Below are positions 33,087 to 42,025 of a stretch of DNA of 59,525 bases, one piece after another (position 1 is the stretch's first letter; every line of letters begins with the position of its first letter). Below the pieces are notes generated by a model that made no database searches, was not told the DNA's origin, and saw nothing but the letters and a program-made list of their open reading frames with translations. This stretch comes from Treponema sp. (GTDB lineage Bacteria > Spirochaetota > Spirochaetia > Treponematales > Breznakiellaceae), in contig WQSQ01000004.1 of NCBI GenBank assembly GCA_009787775.1, positions 1-59,525 of the forward strand, written 5' to 3'. A program made the position numbers and the translations under genes.

Positions 33087-33611
33087 TTATAATATATTCA
33101 ATCCCATTTCACTAATAAATTTCTCATTGTTAATTATTTTCTTTTCATCCAAAGCAGCGTTCTCATAACTTTTATACAGTTTTTTTAACAATTCAATTTT
33201 TGCCCTTGAATCTTCATAATACGGGGATTGCGGATACCTGCTGATTACTTTATTAAAATAAAATTCCGACAAATTGAAAGATAAATATATTTTATTTAAC
33301 ACGGAAACAAGTTCATCATATGTCTTTGTTTCATATGTTGAATCATTATTTCTTTTATAAAACTTATCAGGATGGATATTTCTGTAATATTTCACGCCTA
33401 ATTTATAAAAAACATAATCCTGATCCTTGTCTTTGTTATTATTAAAATCTATTTTATCGGTATTAATGTCTGCTTTAATCTCATTTAATTTATTAACTAA
33501 TACTTTTGTAATCTCATTGTACATTGATTCCAAAAAACCGCTACTACATAAATCGGGATGATATTTTTTAATGAGGCTTTTCAGCTGTTTTATATACTCA
33601 TTCTTATTCAA
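33087..33611 (-). CDS. hypothetical protein with two J-domain-like HPD motifs
   Basis: 174 aa, Lys/Asn/Tyr-rich. The N-terminus YIKQLKSLIKKYHPDLC resembles helix II plus the HPD loop of a J domain (HPD 18-20), but helix I is short. A second HPD (80-82, YYRNIHPDKFY) stands before another helical stretch. J domains stimulate DnaK ATPase; whether this protein does is unknown. TTG start overlapping the flavodoxin stop as TTGA, so translation is coupled. It is more AT-rich than its neighbours, which may reflect transfer or relaxed selection. Confidence 0.55.
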   Translation of the reverse strand: MNKNEYIKQLKSLIKKYHPDLCSSGFLESMYNEITKVLVNKLNEIKADINTDKIDFNNNKDKDQDYVFYKLGVKYYRNIHPDKFYKRNNDSTYETKTYDELVSVLNKIYLSFNLSEFYFNKVISRYPQSPYYEDSRAKIELLKKLYKSYENAALDEKKIINNEKFISEMGLNIL

Positions 33612-34069
33612 GTTTTCAAGTTTTTTTCACTGCAGATTTCTCTAAAAAAACTCACAGCGTTTTCCATGTCTTTCTCATTCGGGCGTCCTTTGGCTATTCC
33701 GCCGATGAGTTTGAACGGTCCGAATGAATCAAATCCCGGACAGCTAAAATCACCGAGAATCTGCGAGTCTTTTGATTCCGCGATCTGTTTAATTGTATTT
33801 AAATATTTTTTACCCTTTGCGCCGCAGGTATAAATAAAGAATACTTTCTTGCCCTGCGGAAGATTCTTCCTGGCAAACTGAAGCACAGAATCATGAAACT
33901 TGGAAAAATAGATTCCTGACGCAAAACCGATTAATTCATATACCGAAAGATATGTATCAGGATTGTTTGATGCATTTATCAATGTAACATCTCCAGCCTT
34001 CGCAATTGCGTCAAGCAATTTCTTGGTATTGCCGTGATGTTCCGAGTAATAAATAACAGCCGTTTTCAT
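33608..34069 (-). CDS. flavodoxin-like protein
   Basis: 153 aa. The FMN phosphate loop is YYSEHHGNTKKL (about 7-18), and the rest fits a short flavodoxin (VFFIYTCGAKGKKY near the FMN ring; GFDSFGPFK). Proposed low-potential electron carrier or FMN-dependent reductase in the cytoplasm. Ribosome binding site AGGAG, 6 nt before the ATG. It lies between the Cys-cluster protein and the two-HPD protein on the same strand; the three may form an operon. Confidence 0.8.
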   Translation of the reverse strand: MKTAVIYYSEHHGNTKKLLDAIAKAGDVTLINASNNPDTYLSVYELIGFASGIYFSKFHDSVLQFARKNLPQGKKVFFIYTCGAKGKKYLNTIKQIAESKDSQILGDFSCPGFDSFGPFKLIGGIAKGRPNEKDMENAVSFFREICSEKNLKT

Positions 34070-34098
34070 TTTAAACTCCTAAATATAAAATCATAATT

Positions 34099-34401
34099 TT
34101 ATTTTTTCCATACCCTGAATGTCTGCGCGTAAGCGCATTCCGGAGGCAGCAGAGGGTTAAATAGTACGTTAAAAAGATTTACGCTTCCGCAGTGGTTGCA
34201 TTTTTTGAAACGCTCCTCAAAAACTAGGCACAGGCAGGTTTTCTCGTCATAATTTTCGCACGGAGAATAATAATCAATAACAACATCGCGAGAATCGGAA
34301 AGCGATCGCTGATAACAGCATTTGCCGCAACGTTTGCAAAGCTCGTCCCAGCAATTCCGCCATTTAATATATTCCGCCCAAATACGGCGAAGTGTTTTCA
34401 A
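34099..34401 (-). CDS. small Cys-cluster protein (YkgJ/UPF0153-like)
   Basis: 100 aa with a Cys-rich core: LCKRCGKCC (about 21-29), CENYDEKTCLC (about 48-58) and CNHC (about 68-71). CxxCC-led clusters like this occur in YkgJ/YcgN proteins thought to bind Zn or an Fe-S cluster. TTG start with GGAGAG 7 nt upstream. It precedes the flavodoxin gene, which suggests a redox role, but that is inferred. Confidence 0.6.
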   Translation of the reverse strand: MKTLRRIWAEYIKWRNCWDELCKRCGKCCYQRSLSDSRDVVIDYYSPCENYDEKTCLCLVFEERFKKCNHCGSVNLFNVLFNPLLPPECAYAQTFRVWKK

Positions 34402-34517
34402 TGCTTGACTCTCCGTCAGATATTTAACAAGGCAATATCCTTATATCAAATATATACAAATTTCAGGGCAATGTCACCTTGTAAAGTATGTTATTATTAG
34501 ATAAGCATGGGGGTGTT

Positions 34518-35729
34518 ATGTTAAACAAGCAGGAAGCTGAACAAATGGTCATGGAGAATATTCTTCCGTTCTGGAAGGGTATGATCGACAGCGAATACGG
34601 CGGTTTTTACGGCGAAGCTGATTTTAACGGAAGAATTAATAAAACCGCCGACAAAGGCGGTATTCTAAATTCAAGGATTTTATGGACATTTTCCGCTGCG
34701 TATAATTTATTTAAGGACGATTCCTGTAAAGCCTATGCAGCTCATGCGAGGGATTATTTATTAAAAGCTTTTTATGATTATGATTACGGAGGTATTTACT
34801 GGCTTGTTGATTATAAAGGAAGTCCAATTCAGACAAGAAAGCAGTTTTACAACATAGCATTCGCTGTTTACGCGCTGAGCGAATATCATCTTGCTTTCCG
34901 CGATCAATCATCTCTTGAACTTGCCATGTCTCTTTTCAATACACTGGAGAAACATGGACTTGACGGATTGGAAGGCGGTTATATTGAAGCGCGCACTCGT
35001 GACTGGAACAACATTGACGATTTCAGACTCAGTGACAAGGATTTAAACTGCCCAAAATCCATGAACACAAACCTTCATGTTCTTGAAGCGTACACAACTC
35101 TTTTGCGTGCGAACGCAGAGAGCGGGAATGCGCAGATAAAAAATGCGCTTAAGGATTTGTTGCGCATAACGCTGGATAAAATTGTTAGCCGCGCTTTCCA
35201 TTTTAAATTGTTCTTTGATATGGAATGGCGCTCTCTATCCAATGAAGTCTCTTACGGACATGATATCGAAGGAAGCTGGCTGATGTATGAAGCAGCATTG
35301 GCAGTCGGCGATGAAAGCCTGATAAATGAAACAAGAAATACAGCAATAACAATTGCTGATGTCATTTTTAAAGACGTTCTTGAATATAAAGATGGTAAAC
35401 CTGAAAACAGCGTTACTTCCCGCGGATTAATCAGCGGCTGCGATGAAAACGGAAATATCCGTACAAAAAAAGAATGGTGGCCGCAGGCTGAAGCCGTTGC
35501 AGGGTTTTATAACGCTTATGAATTATCCGGCAGGCAAAAATACCTTGACGCAGCGAACAGTATTTGGGAATATATTAAAAATTATTTTGCGGATAATACA
35601 GGCGGCGAATGGCATAATGAACTATTTGCTGACGACACGCCGGATACAAAAATGCCCAAAGCCTGTTTCTGGAAATGTCCATATCACAGCGCAAGGGCCT
35701 GTTTTGAAATTATTAAAAGAATGAAATAA
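34518..35729 (+). CDS. AGE-family epimerase, probable cellobiose 2-epimerase
   Basis: 403 aa, an (alpha/alpha)6-barrel enzyme. Motifs typical of cellobiose 2-epimerase: RILWTFSAAYNLF, YDYGGIYWLVDYKGSPIQTR, KQFYNIAFAVYALSEY, SYGHDIEGSWLMYEAA and EWWPQAEAVAGFYNAYEL. It would convert cellobiose (or another beta-1,4 disaccharide) to its C2 epimer before phosphorolysis. I start at ATG 34518 with GGGGG 4 nt upstream; ATG 34488 is in frame but has no ribosome binding site. The substrate cannot be separated from N-acylglucosamine 2-epimerase by motif alone. Confidence 0.82.
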   Translation: MLNKQEAEQMVMENILPFWKGMIDSEYGGFYGEADFNGRINKTADKGGILNSRILWTFSAAYNLFKDDSCKAYAAHARDYLLKAFYDYDYGGIYWLVDYKGSPIQTRKQFYNIAFAVYALSEYHLAFRDQSSLELAMSLFNTLEKHGLDGLEGGYIEARTRDWNNIDDFRLSDKDLNCPKSMNTNLHVLEAYTTLLRANAESGNAQIKNALKDLLRITLDKIVSRAFHFKLFFDMEWRSLSNEVSYGHDIEGSWLMYEAALAVGDESLINETRNTAITIADVIFKDVLEYKDGKPENSVTSRGLISGCDENGNIRTKKEWWPQAEAVAGFYNAYELSGRQKYLDAANSIWEYIKNYFADNTGGEWHNELFADDTPDTKMPKACFWKCPYHSARACFEIIKRMK

Positions 35730-35730
35730 A

Positions 35731-36636
35731 ATGCAAAAAAATATCAGTGATTGTAATATCGGTATTGCGGGATTAGGTTTAATGGGCGGAGCAATAGCAG
35801 CGGCGCTTAGGGAAAAGTGCGGCGTTACGCAGCAGCGCCTCTTTGCCTGCGACAGGGACAATGATTCTTTGAATACAGCGATGCAGGCAGGACTTACCGG
35901 AAAAAGCTTTGAGGCATCCCGTGCCGGGGAAATGCTTTCATTATGCGATATTGTTTTTCTTTGTCTGAACCCGTCTTCGATACCAGGTTTTCTTGAACAA
36001 TGGAAAGATTCTTTTAAAAGAGGCTGCCTCATTACAGATATCGCGGGAACAAAAGAAAGCATTGCTGCCGCCGCACGGGAATTTTGCAAATATAGAGAAA
36101 GCGCATCAGGCGGATACGATGATAATATCGATTTTATTCCTGGACACCCGATGGCAGGCGCAGAAAAGAGCGGCTTTAGCAATTCAGCGCTGTGTAACTT
36201 TAACGGAAAGAATTATATTCTGACTCCAATTGCGCCTAATAAACCGGAAAATATTGAGTTTATAAAACAATTAATCTACCAAATGGGTTTCTCGCGCATA
36301 ACGCAGGTAACGCCCGCGGAGCATGATCGCAAAATAGCTTTTACAAGTCAGTTATGCCATGTTATTGCCGCTGCGTTAATTGACTGCGAAAGCGATACGG
36401 AAATTACCCGGTTTGGCGGCGGCAGCTTCGAAGACCTTACCCGCATCGCTATGCTCAACGCTCCCATGTGGACGGAACTTTTCATTGAGAACCGCGTCTC
36501 TCTTATGGATCGTATCGATCAATTTGAAAAAAGCCTTAATGATTTAAAGGCTATGATTGGCAGAAGTCAGGCAGTTGAATTAGAAAACAGGCTTGCGCTG
36601 GTAAAAGAGCGCAGAATCCGGATGAGCAAGAGGTAA
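35731..36636 (+). CDS. tyrA: prephenate dehydrogenase (tyrosine biosynthesis)
   Basis: 301 aa. NAD(P)-binding GLGLMGG (14-20), then DIVFLCLNPSSI and DIAGTKESI; the catalytic-domain motif GHPMAGAEKSGF is decisive. It oxidises prephenate to 4-hydroxyphenylpyruvate. No chorismate-mutase or ACT domain is attached, so it is the minimal form. It starts 1 nt after the epimerase stop. It converges with aroK and aroA, which supply its pathway. Confidence 0.88.
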   Translation: MQKNISDCNIGIAGLGLMGGAIAAALREKCGVTQQRLFACDRDNDSLNTAMQAGLTGKSFEASRAGEMLSLCDIVFLCLNPSSIPGFLEQWKDSFKRGCLITDIAGTKESIAAAAREFCKYRESASGGYDDNIDFIPGHPMAGAEKSGFSNSALCNFNGKNYILTPIAPNKPENIEFIKQLIYQMGFSRITQVTPAEHDRKIAFTSQLCHVIAAALIDCESDTEITRFGGGSFEDLTRIAMLNAPMWTELFIENRVSLMDRIDQFEKSLNDLKAMIGRSQAVELENRLALVKERRIRMSKR

Positions 36637-36702
36637 TGAAGACGGGCCTGCTTTGAAAAAACTCAATGGACAAACCATGCCATAACAAGCGTACAGTATC
36701 GC

Positions 36703-37188
36703 TTATTCCATTGCCTTTAAAATCTGCAGCGCGATCTCCTGCGGGCTTTTATCAACATGAACGTTATAATCGCTCCACGCTTCATATAACGGCAGCCGCT
36801 GCTTTGCGAGTGCTTCAATTCCAACACTGCCGGAGAGGGGCCGGCCTTTAGTAGCAAGCTCTGCAAGGCATCGTTTTAAATAAACAATCAGGCAATTTTG
36901 CCTGAGAATATCCAAATTTTCTACCCTTGTTACAACACCTCCGCCTGTAGCGATTACAACTCCGCTTTTTACAGCTTCTTTGCCAAGTATTTCCGTCTCA
37001 AGACGCCTGAACGCTTCTTCTCCGTCTTCGGCGAATATCCGCGGAATGCTCTTTCCCGCGGCCTTTTTAATCAATTTATCAATATCAACAAAGGGACACT
37101 TCATTAGCCTGGCGAGACGTTTTCCAACAGTGCTTTTTCCGCAGCCTGGCATGCCAATCAGCGCAATATTCTTTTTACAGGGTACCAT
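36703..37188 (-). CDS. aroK: shikimate kinase
   Basis: 161 aa. P-loop GMPGCGKST (12-20), shikimate-binding FVDIDKLI and FRRLETEIL, glycine-rich ATGGGVVTR, lid GRPLSG. Phosphorylates shikimate at C3 in the chorismate pathway. It is 9 bp downstream of aroA on the same strand, so the two form an operon. Length is slightly short but complete. Confidence 0.92.
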   Translation of the reverse strand: MVPCKKNIALIGMPGCGKSTVGKRLARLMKCPFVDIDKLIKKAAGKSIPRIFAEDGEEAFRRLETEILGKEAVKSGVVIATGGGVVTRVENLDILRQNCLIVYLKRCLAELATKGRPLSGSVGIEALAKQRLPLYEAWSDYNVHVDKSPQEIALQILKAME

Positions 37189-37197
37189 ATCTGTGCC

Positions 37198-38487
37198 TCA
37201 GTCAATAATTATTTCAACCAGTCCGCCCAACAAGCGAAAGTCGTTAAAAAATCCGGGATATGATTTATTTACGGCATCCGCTCCCTGAATCACAACTGGC
37301 CCTTCACATAAAACCGAAGCGACAGAAGCGGCCATCGCAATGCGGTGATCTCCCCAGGAAGAAACCTCTCCTCCTGTAAGAGCGGTTCCGCCTTTTATAA
37401 GCAGCCCATCCTCTGCTACACGTACATCTGCGCCCAACCCGTTAAGTACAGATGATATTGCGGCAAGTCTGTCGCTTTCCTTGCCGCGAAGACGTCCCGC
37501 TCCGCGGATAATGGTAGTTCCTTTAGCGGCAGCGGCGGCAACAGCAAGTACGGGCACAAGATCGGGGATGTCGCGCGCGTCAATCTCTATACCGCGGAGG
37601 TGTTTACCGCGGTGTTCCCCGCCGCGTACAGTCACGCGGCTGCCGTTCTTTTCCACCTGCGCTCCGAACAGTTCAAGGATGTCAGTAACCGCGCGGTCGC
37701 CCTGTTTTGACTGTAAATCAAGGCCTTCGCAGGTAACGCCGTTTTCTCCCAGCGCTCCTATAACCAGCCAGAACGCGGCGTTTGACCAGTCGCCTTCTAC
37801 ATGAACAGCGTCTGCGGATTTATAAACCTGTCCGCCCGGTATTAAAAAGGCATTATCTTTAAACTCAGCCTTTACGCCGAATGTATTAAGCATCGACATG
37901 GTAAGCTCAATATAAGGAAACGATTCCACCTGCCCGCAGAGACGCAGACAGCTGTCTCCGTCAAGTAGGGGCAGGGCAAATAATAATCCGCTTATAAACT
38001 GAGACGATACGCCGGCATCGAGCGAATAATTACCCGGGGATAATTTACCTTCTGCGTTAAACGGATTGGCCTTCTGCGGAGAAAGAGTGCATCCGTGCTT
38101 TATTAATTCTTCATACAGAGGGGATATAGGGCGCTCAGGCAGCCGCCCTTCCAGAATAAAAGAGGCCTTGTACCCCAGCGCGCATACAACAGGCAGAAGA
38201 AAACGAAATGTGCTTCCGCTCTCCCCGCAAGGCAGCGTAGCAGCGCTGCCGTTCCGGCTGCGATCTAAAGGCTTCACAGTCCAGCCGCCCTGAGCGCGCC
38301 TTATATCCGCTCCCAGCGCGGAAAGACAGGTTATAGTAGCTGTGATGTCTTTGGACTCACCGTCACATTCGATATGAACAGGCGACTTTGCCAGCGCTGC
38401 GCAGACAAGAGCCCTGTGTGCCTGCGATTTTGAGGGAATAGCCTTTATCCTGCCGCCCGAAAAGCCGGGCATTATTTTAACATTCAC
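37198..38487 (-). CDS. aroA: 3-phosphoshikimate 1-carboxyvinyltransferase (EPSP synthase)
   Basis: About 429 aa. PSKSQAHRALVCAAL and GESGSTFRFLLP bind shikimate-3-phosphate and PEP; GDWSNAAFWL and ESDRLAAI are also family motifs. It catalyses the sixth step to chorismate. The start is ambiguous: GTG at 38493, TTG at 38490 and GTG at 38487 are in frame. AAGGA is 8 nt before 38487, which I prefer. Operon with aroK; convergent with tyrA. More GC-rich than its surroundings. Confidence 0.92.
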   Translation of the reverse strand: MNVKIMPGFSGGRIKAIPSKSQAHRALVCAALAKSPVHIECDGESKDITATITCLSALGADIRRAQGGWTVKPLDRSRNGSAATLPCGESGSTFRFLLPVVCALGYKASFILEGRLPERPISPLYEELIKHGCTLSPQKANPFNAEGKLSPGNYSLDAGVSSQFISGLLFALPLLDGDSCLRLCGQVESFPYIELTMSMLNTFGVKAEFKDNAFLIPGGQVYKSADAVHVEGDWSNAAFWLVIGALGENGVTCEGLDLQSKQGDRAVTDILELFGAQVEKNGSRVTVRGGEHRGKHLRGIEIDARDIPDLVPVLAVAAAAAKGTTIIRGAGRLRGKESDRLAAISSVLNGLGADVRVAEDGLLIKGGTALTGGEVSSWGDHRIAMAASVASVLCEGPVVIQGADAVNKSYPGFFNDFRLLGGLVEIIID

Positions 38488-38565
38488 CAACACCGTCCTT
38501 ACAGCTTTTACGCTTTATTCAAATATAACATCTTTTTTATTAATGCCAAACCGCGCAGCGTGTGA

Positions 38566-38593
38566 TTGATTTTTCCCTAAAAGCAATTATAAT
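38566..38593 (+). promoter_or_regulatory. promoter of the 83-aa Cys-protein gene
   Basis: TTGATT (38566-38571), 16-bp spacer, TATAAT (38588-38593), then a 33-nt leader containing AGAGGAG before the ATG at 38627. Confidence 0.65.
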
Positions 38594-38626
38594 AAAATCA
38601 TAAACTGAATAAAAAGAGGAGACTTT

Positions 38627-38878
38627 ATGGAAGCGAATCCAACCTGTACATGCAAAGGAACAGAATTTATATGTAAACCGGTTCAAATGCCGGATAACAA
38701 TGTCTGGAACCCTGTAATTTGCAAAGCCTGCGGAGCTATAGCAGGCCAGCTGCCCAGCAAAAATGAACAGGAAGCATTAAAACAAGCCGCAGAAATATCG
38801 ACCATTCTGGAGCGCCTTGATAATATTCAAACTCTCCTTTTTAATATGGAAGCTAATATGGACGAAAATGCTGTTTAA
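38627..38878 (+). CDS. small Cys-containing protein of unknown function (83 aa)
   Basis: 83 aa. The first 40 residues have CTC (7-9), C16 and CKAC (32-35), a possible zinc ribbon. Residues 46-78 form an amphipathic, probably coiled-coil helix. A good promoter (38566) and ribosome binding site (AGAGGAG) support expression, and a 10-bp hairpin overlaps the stop codon. No family recognised. Confidence 0.7.
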   Translation: MEANPTCTCKGTEFICKPVQMPDNNVWNPVICKACGAIAGQLPSKNEQEALKQAAEISTILERLDNIQTLLFNMEANMDENAV

Positions 38879-38904
38879 AAAGCACAGTCAGCAATTTAAA
38901 CAGC
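38870..38904 (+). terminator. hairpin at the end of the 83-aa gene
   Basis: GCTGTTTAAA (38870-38879) and TTTAAACAGC (38895-38904), a perfect 10-bp stem with a 15-nt loop that includes the stop codon in its left arm. It is not followed by a U-tract, so it may be a 3'-end stabiliser. Confidence 0.45.
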
Positions 38905-38966
38905 ACTGGCTAACGATTTATTCTTTTAAAAATACCGTCGTCCGCGTATGTATAGGACTGCCGTCA

Positions 38967-39081
38967 AGCCTTGACGCGATCTTACACCAAGGCTTGACGC
39001 GATCTCACACCAATGCTTGACGCGATCTTACACCAATGCTTGACGCGATCCCACACCTAGCCTTGACGCGAGTTCCCGTCA
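38967..39081. repeat. second tandem array: five 23-bp repeats
   Basis: Units at 38967-38989, 38990-39012, 39013-39035, 39036-39058 and a diverged 39059-39081; shared core CTTGACGCGATC then ACACC. The array is entered through the palindrome CGTCAA-GCC-TTGACG (38962-38976), and GGGCTTGAT follows at 39082. The sequence is unrelated to the array at 25515, but the period (23) and copy number (5) are the same. No spacers. Confidence 0.9.
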
Positions 39082-39325
39082 GGGCTTGATATTGTTTGTT
39101 GCGGACTTGTTTGGTGGTATCCGGAAAGTATTTACCGCAAAAACACATAAAGGCGCACAGGAGAAGGTTAAGCTTTCTTCCATGTGAGAATATCAATAAG
39201 TAACGCGTAAAAAACAGAAAAAATCAATTTCATTCTTTTCGGTCATGCAAAATTCCTCTTTTGTCCCATATATAGGTACCCCTTTTCCGTTTTCCGGAGA
39301 AGAACTCTTTTTGGAGGATAAATCC
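39082..39325. other. intergenic tail after the tandem array
   Basis: About 240 bp with no convincing gene, RNA or terminator. It ends in the ribosome binding site of the 30-aa ORF. Confidence 0.4.
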
Positions 39326-39418
39326 ATGGATAAAAATGACAAACGGGTAAATGAAATAATTATTACCTTGAATAATTTAATCAGAAAACCTAAAGAGACA
39401 AGAAAGATAGAATTTTAG
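39326..39418 (+). CDS. 30-aa small ORF upstream of comM
   Basis: ATG at 39326 preceded by GGAGG at 8 nt. The product starts MDKNDKRVNEIIITLNNLIR, is basic and helical. It ends 16 nt before the comM start, whose own AAAGGAG lies in that gap. It could be a leader peptide or a small protein co-expressed with comM. No family recognised; support rests on the ribosome binding site and position. Confidence 0.45.
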   Translation: MDKNDKRVNEIIITLNNLIRKPKETRKIEF

Positions 39419-39434
39419 AATAAAGGAGCATCTT

Positions 39435-41054
39435 ATGAGCGTATTTGCCTACATGCCTTACGGAGCGGACGGAATCATTATACGAGTTGAGACCGACATA
39501 CGAAGAGGTATCCCTGGTGTTGACATTTCGGGGCTTGCAGAGGGAGCTGTAAGGGAAGCGAGGGATAGGGTACGAGCGGCGTTCAGGAATTCCGGCTTTG
39601 ATTTTCCGCAGGACAGGATATTGATTAACCTCGCGCCGGCTGGGTTAAAAAAAGACGGAGCTGCTCTAGATCTTCCAATTGCGCTTTCTGTAATGGCAGC
39701 AGCTGGTATTGTGTCAATTTCCGGGAACCTGCTTGTAATGGGCGAACTTGAGCTGTCTGGAAGAATACGTCCTGTACGCGGTGTGCTTGCGGCAATTGCT
39801 TCCGGGCTTACCGAAGGAATAACCGAGTACATTGTCCCTGCCGAAAACTCAGGAGAAGCGGCGATATTAAAAGAGAAAGGCGCACGGTTTACAGCAGCGG
39901 AAAGCCTTAAGGCAGCAGTACACGCGCTTGTTATCAGGGATGAAAATGGTGTACTGCCTGAAAGCGGCAACTTTACTGAAATTACAGGTATCGATAACAT
40001 AAACATGGGAACAACAGGAGATTTTTCCGATATCCGCGGACAGGTAAATTATAAGAGAGCGCTGGAAATCGCCGCCGCAGGAGGCCATAATGTACTTGTC
40101 TTCGGGCCGCCCGGGGCAGGAAAGACAATGCTTGCAAGACGTCTTCCTGCGATAATGGCGCCTTTATCTTCTAATGAAGCAGTGGAAGTAACGCGCCTTC
40201 ACAGTCTTGCTGGTCCTAACAGCAATAACGGCGGTTTTATTGATCGCCTCATTACATGTCCGCCTTTCCGCTCTCCTCATCATACAGCAAGCGCCGAAGG
40301 TATTCTTGGAGGAGGCAGAAATCCGCGCCCTGGAGAAATCAGTCTTGCGCATTATGGTATTCTCTTTCTGGACGAAGCTCCCGAATTCAGAATAAATGTA
40401 CTTCAGGCTCTCCGTGAACCGCTGGAAGACAGGGTAATAAGCATTGCAAGAGCGGACGGGTTTTTAAGGTTTCCTGCGGAATTTCAGCTTTTATTAGCCG
40501 CAAACTCATGCCGCTGCGGAAAACTTGGTATGAGCGAAAACTCAGGCGTGTGTTTATGTTCGCCGGAAGAAATCAATCGTTATTGGCGAAAATTCGGCGG
40601 CGCTCTCCTTGACAGGATAGAAATAAGAGCAGCGGTCCTTCCGCCGAAGATAGAAGAAATGAGCGGCAAGCTTTCATCAGGCGGCAGGGAAAACGCAGTC
40701 TCCGAAAGCGCAATAATTGCTGCCAGGGTAAAAAAGGCTATTGAAATACAAAGGCGCCGTTTCAAAGGAACAGGAATCAGAAGAAATGCCATGATTCCCG
40801 CAAACAGAGCTTCTTCCATGTGCCCAATGAGCGAAAGAGCGGAAAATGCCTATAATACAGCGGTTTCCAGATTAGGACTATCAGGCAGAGCCTATCATGG
40901 AATACTAAGGACAGCAAGAACTATTGCAGATTTGGAATGTAAAGATGTAATTGAAACTGAACATATTCTGGAAGCAATTCAGCACAGGCGATTGGGAGAT
41001 GATCCATGGGATATTATTTCAATGCAGGTATCGCTTCAAGAACCGCATCGCTGA
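39435..41054 (+). CDS. comM: ComM/YifB-family AAA+ ATPase (Mg-chelatase-like)
   Basis: 539 aa. N-terminal Lon-protease-like fold (about 20-165), central AAA+ domain with Walker A FGPPGAGKT (223-231) and Walker B ILFLDEAPEF, a C4 segment (CRCGKLGMSENSGVCLC), and the C-terminal Mg_chelatase_C domain. ComM is a hexameric helicase that aids branch migration during natural transformation; in organisms not known to be competent its role is unclear. Ribosome binding site AAAGGAG. Its 3' end overlaps the convergent PHP gene by 41 bp. Confidence 0.9.
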   Translation: MSVFAYMPYGADGIIIRVETDIRRGIPGVDISGLAEGAVREARDRVRAAFRNSGFDFPQDRILINLAPAGLKKDGAALDLPIALSVMAAAGIVSISGNLLVMGELELSGRIRPVRGVLAAIASGLTEGITEYIVPAENSGEAAILKEKGARFTAAESLKAAVHALVIRDENGVLPESGNFTEITGIDNINMGTTGDFSDIRGQVNYKRALEIAAAGGHNVLVFGPPGAGKTMLARRLPAIMAPLSSNEAVEVTRLHSLAGPNSNNGGFIDRLITCPPFRSPHHTASAEGILGGGRNPRPGEISLAHYGILFLDEAPEFRINVLQALREPLEDRVISIARADGFLRFPAEFQLLLAANSCRCGKLGMSENSGVCLCSPEEINRYWRKFGGALLDRIEIRAAVLPPKIEEMSGKLSSGGRENAVSESAIIAARVKKAIEIQRRRFKGTGIRRNAMIPANRASSMCPMSERAENAYNTAVSRLGLSGRAYHGILRTARTIADLECKDVIETEHILEAIQHRRLGDDPWDIISMQVSLQEPHR

Positions 41055-41949
41055 TTTTCCGCCCTTTGCTTGAAAAGCCAAGTCTGCGATCGGGGCGCAG
41101 TGAACCGTGAAAATCGCTTCCTTCTGTGACATAAAGATTAAGAGACTGCGCTAATGTTTCAAGACGGCGGCAGGAGCTGGCTTTGGCAGTAGGGTGCCAT
41201 GCTTCAAGGCCGGCAAGTCCCATATCTTTTAGTACCTTTATTAAATCGGGAAGCCGTCCCCATGCTACATAAAGTGAGATTGGGTGCGCAAGAACAGGGA
41301 TTCCGCCGGATTCATATATAAGCGCGGCCGCCTCTTCAAAAACCAACCCATCCTTGGGAACATATAATGGTTTACCAACTCCCAGAAAGCGGTCAAACGC
41401 ATGATTTATATTTTTTGCAAGTCTTCGCTTTACAAGAAAAGCTGCAAAATGAGGCCGTCCCAGTGAATGTCCGTTTGAAATACTTACAAGGTCCTTCCAT
41501 GCCGATTCCCGTTCCTGCGTATTAATTAAACTCAGTTCGATCATTCTTTCAAGAATATTCAGGTTACGGATCTCCCTTCGGCGAGCCAATCCGTCAACAG
41601 CAGTCAAAAAAGAGTGCGTTGGCGACTTTATACCGAGTCCAAGAAGATGAAACTCCCCGCCAGGACCAAGTCCCGGAGCGCCGTGTACAACTCCGCTCGA
41701 TGATTTACCGCCTGTCCAGTTTATACTGATTTCTACTCCGGGAATGAAATGAAAGTATTTATTATTTTCATCAGGATGCAATGCTGTATTAAATGCATCC
41801 GCTTCTTCAGCAGCGTATTCAAGCCCTTTGACGGTATCATGATCAGTAAGGGCAATAGATCGCAGCCCATGTTTAACAGCCTTCTTTACAAGCATATCAG
41901 GACTTAATTCACCGTCAGAAAAATTAGAATGCGTATGTAGATCAACCAT
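41014..41949 (-). CDS. PHP-domain phosphoesterase (RNase AM/YciV-like)
   Basis: 311 aa. The metal site is complete by eye: H5-x-H7 and D12 (DLHTHSNFSDG), D36-H37 (LTDHDT), PGVEISI, LAHPISL, and GSDFHG near the C-terminus. Family members remove 5' nucleotides from RNA or hydrolyse 3',5'-nucleoside bisphosphates. An insertion between strands (about 60-110, Gly-rich) is specific to this protein. No ribosome binding site is evident. It converges with comM. Confidence 0.85.
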   Translation of the reverse strand: MVDLHTHSNFSDGELSPDMLVKKAVKHGLRSIALTDHDTVKGLEYAAEEADAFNTALHPDENNKYFHFIPGVEISINWTGGKSSSGVVHGAPGLGPGGEFHLLGLGIKSPTHSFLTAVDGLARRREIRNLNILERMIELSLINTQERESAWKDLVSISNGHSLGRPHFAAFLVKRRLAKNINHAFDRFLGVGKPLYVPKDGLVFEEAAALIYESGGIPVLAHPISLYVAWGRLPDLIKVLKDMGLAGLEAWHPTAKASSCRRLETLAQSLNLYVTEGSDFHGSLRPDRRLGFSSKGRKISDAVLEAIPALK

Positions 41950-42025
41950 CCGGGATTATTGTATCAAATATTTACTAAATAACCAGCTGTTTGTAAAACC
42001 AGGTTAGTTTTGCAGCGGTTAAGCG

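Noticed and set aside
25515-39081. Tandem arrays at 25515 and 38967 considered as CRISPR
   Set aside because: Units abut with no unique spacers and no cas gene is nearby.
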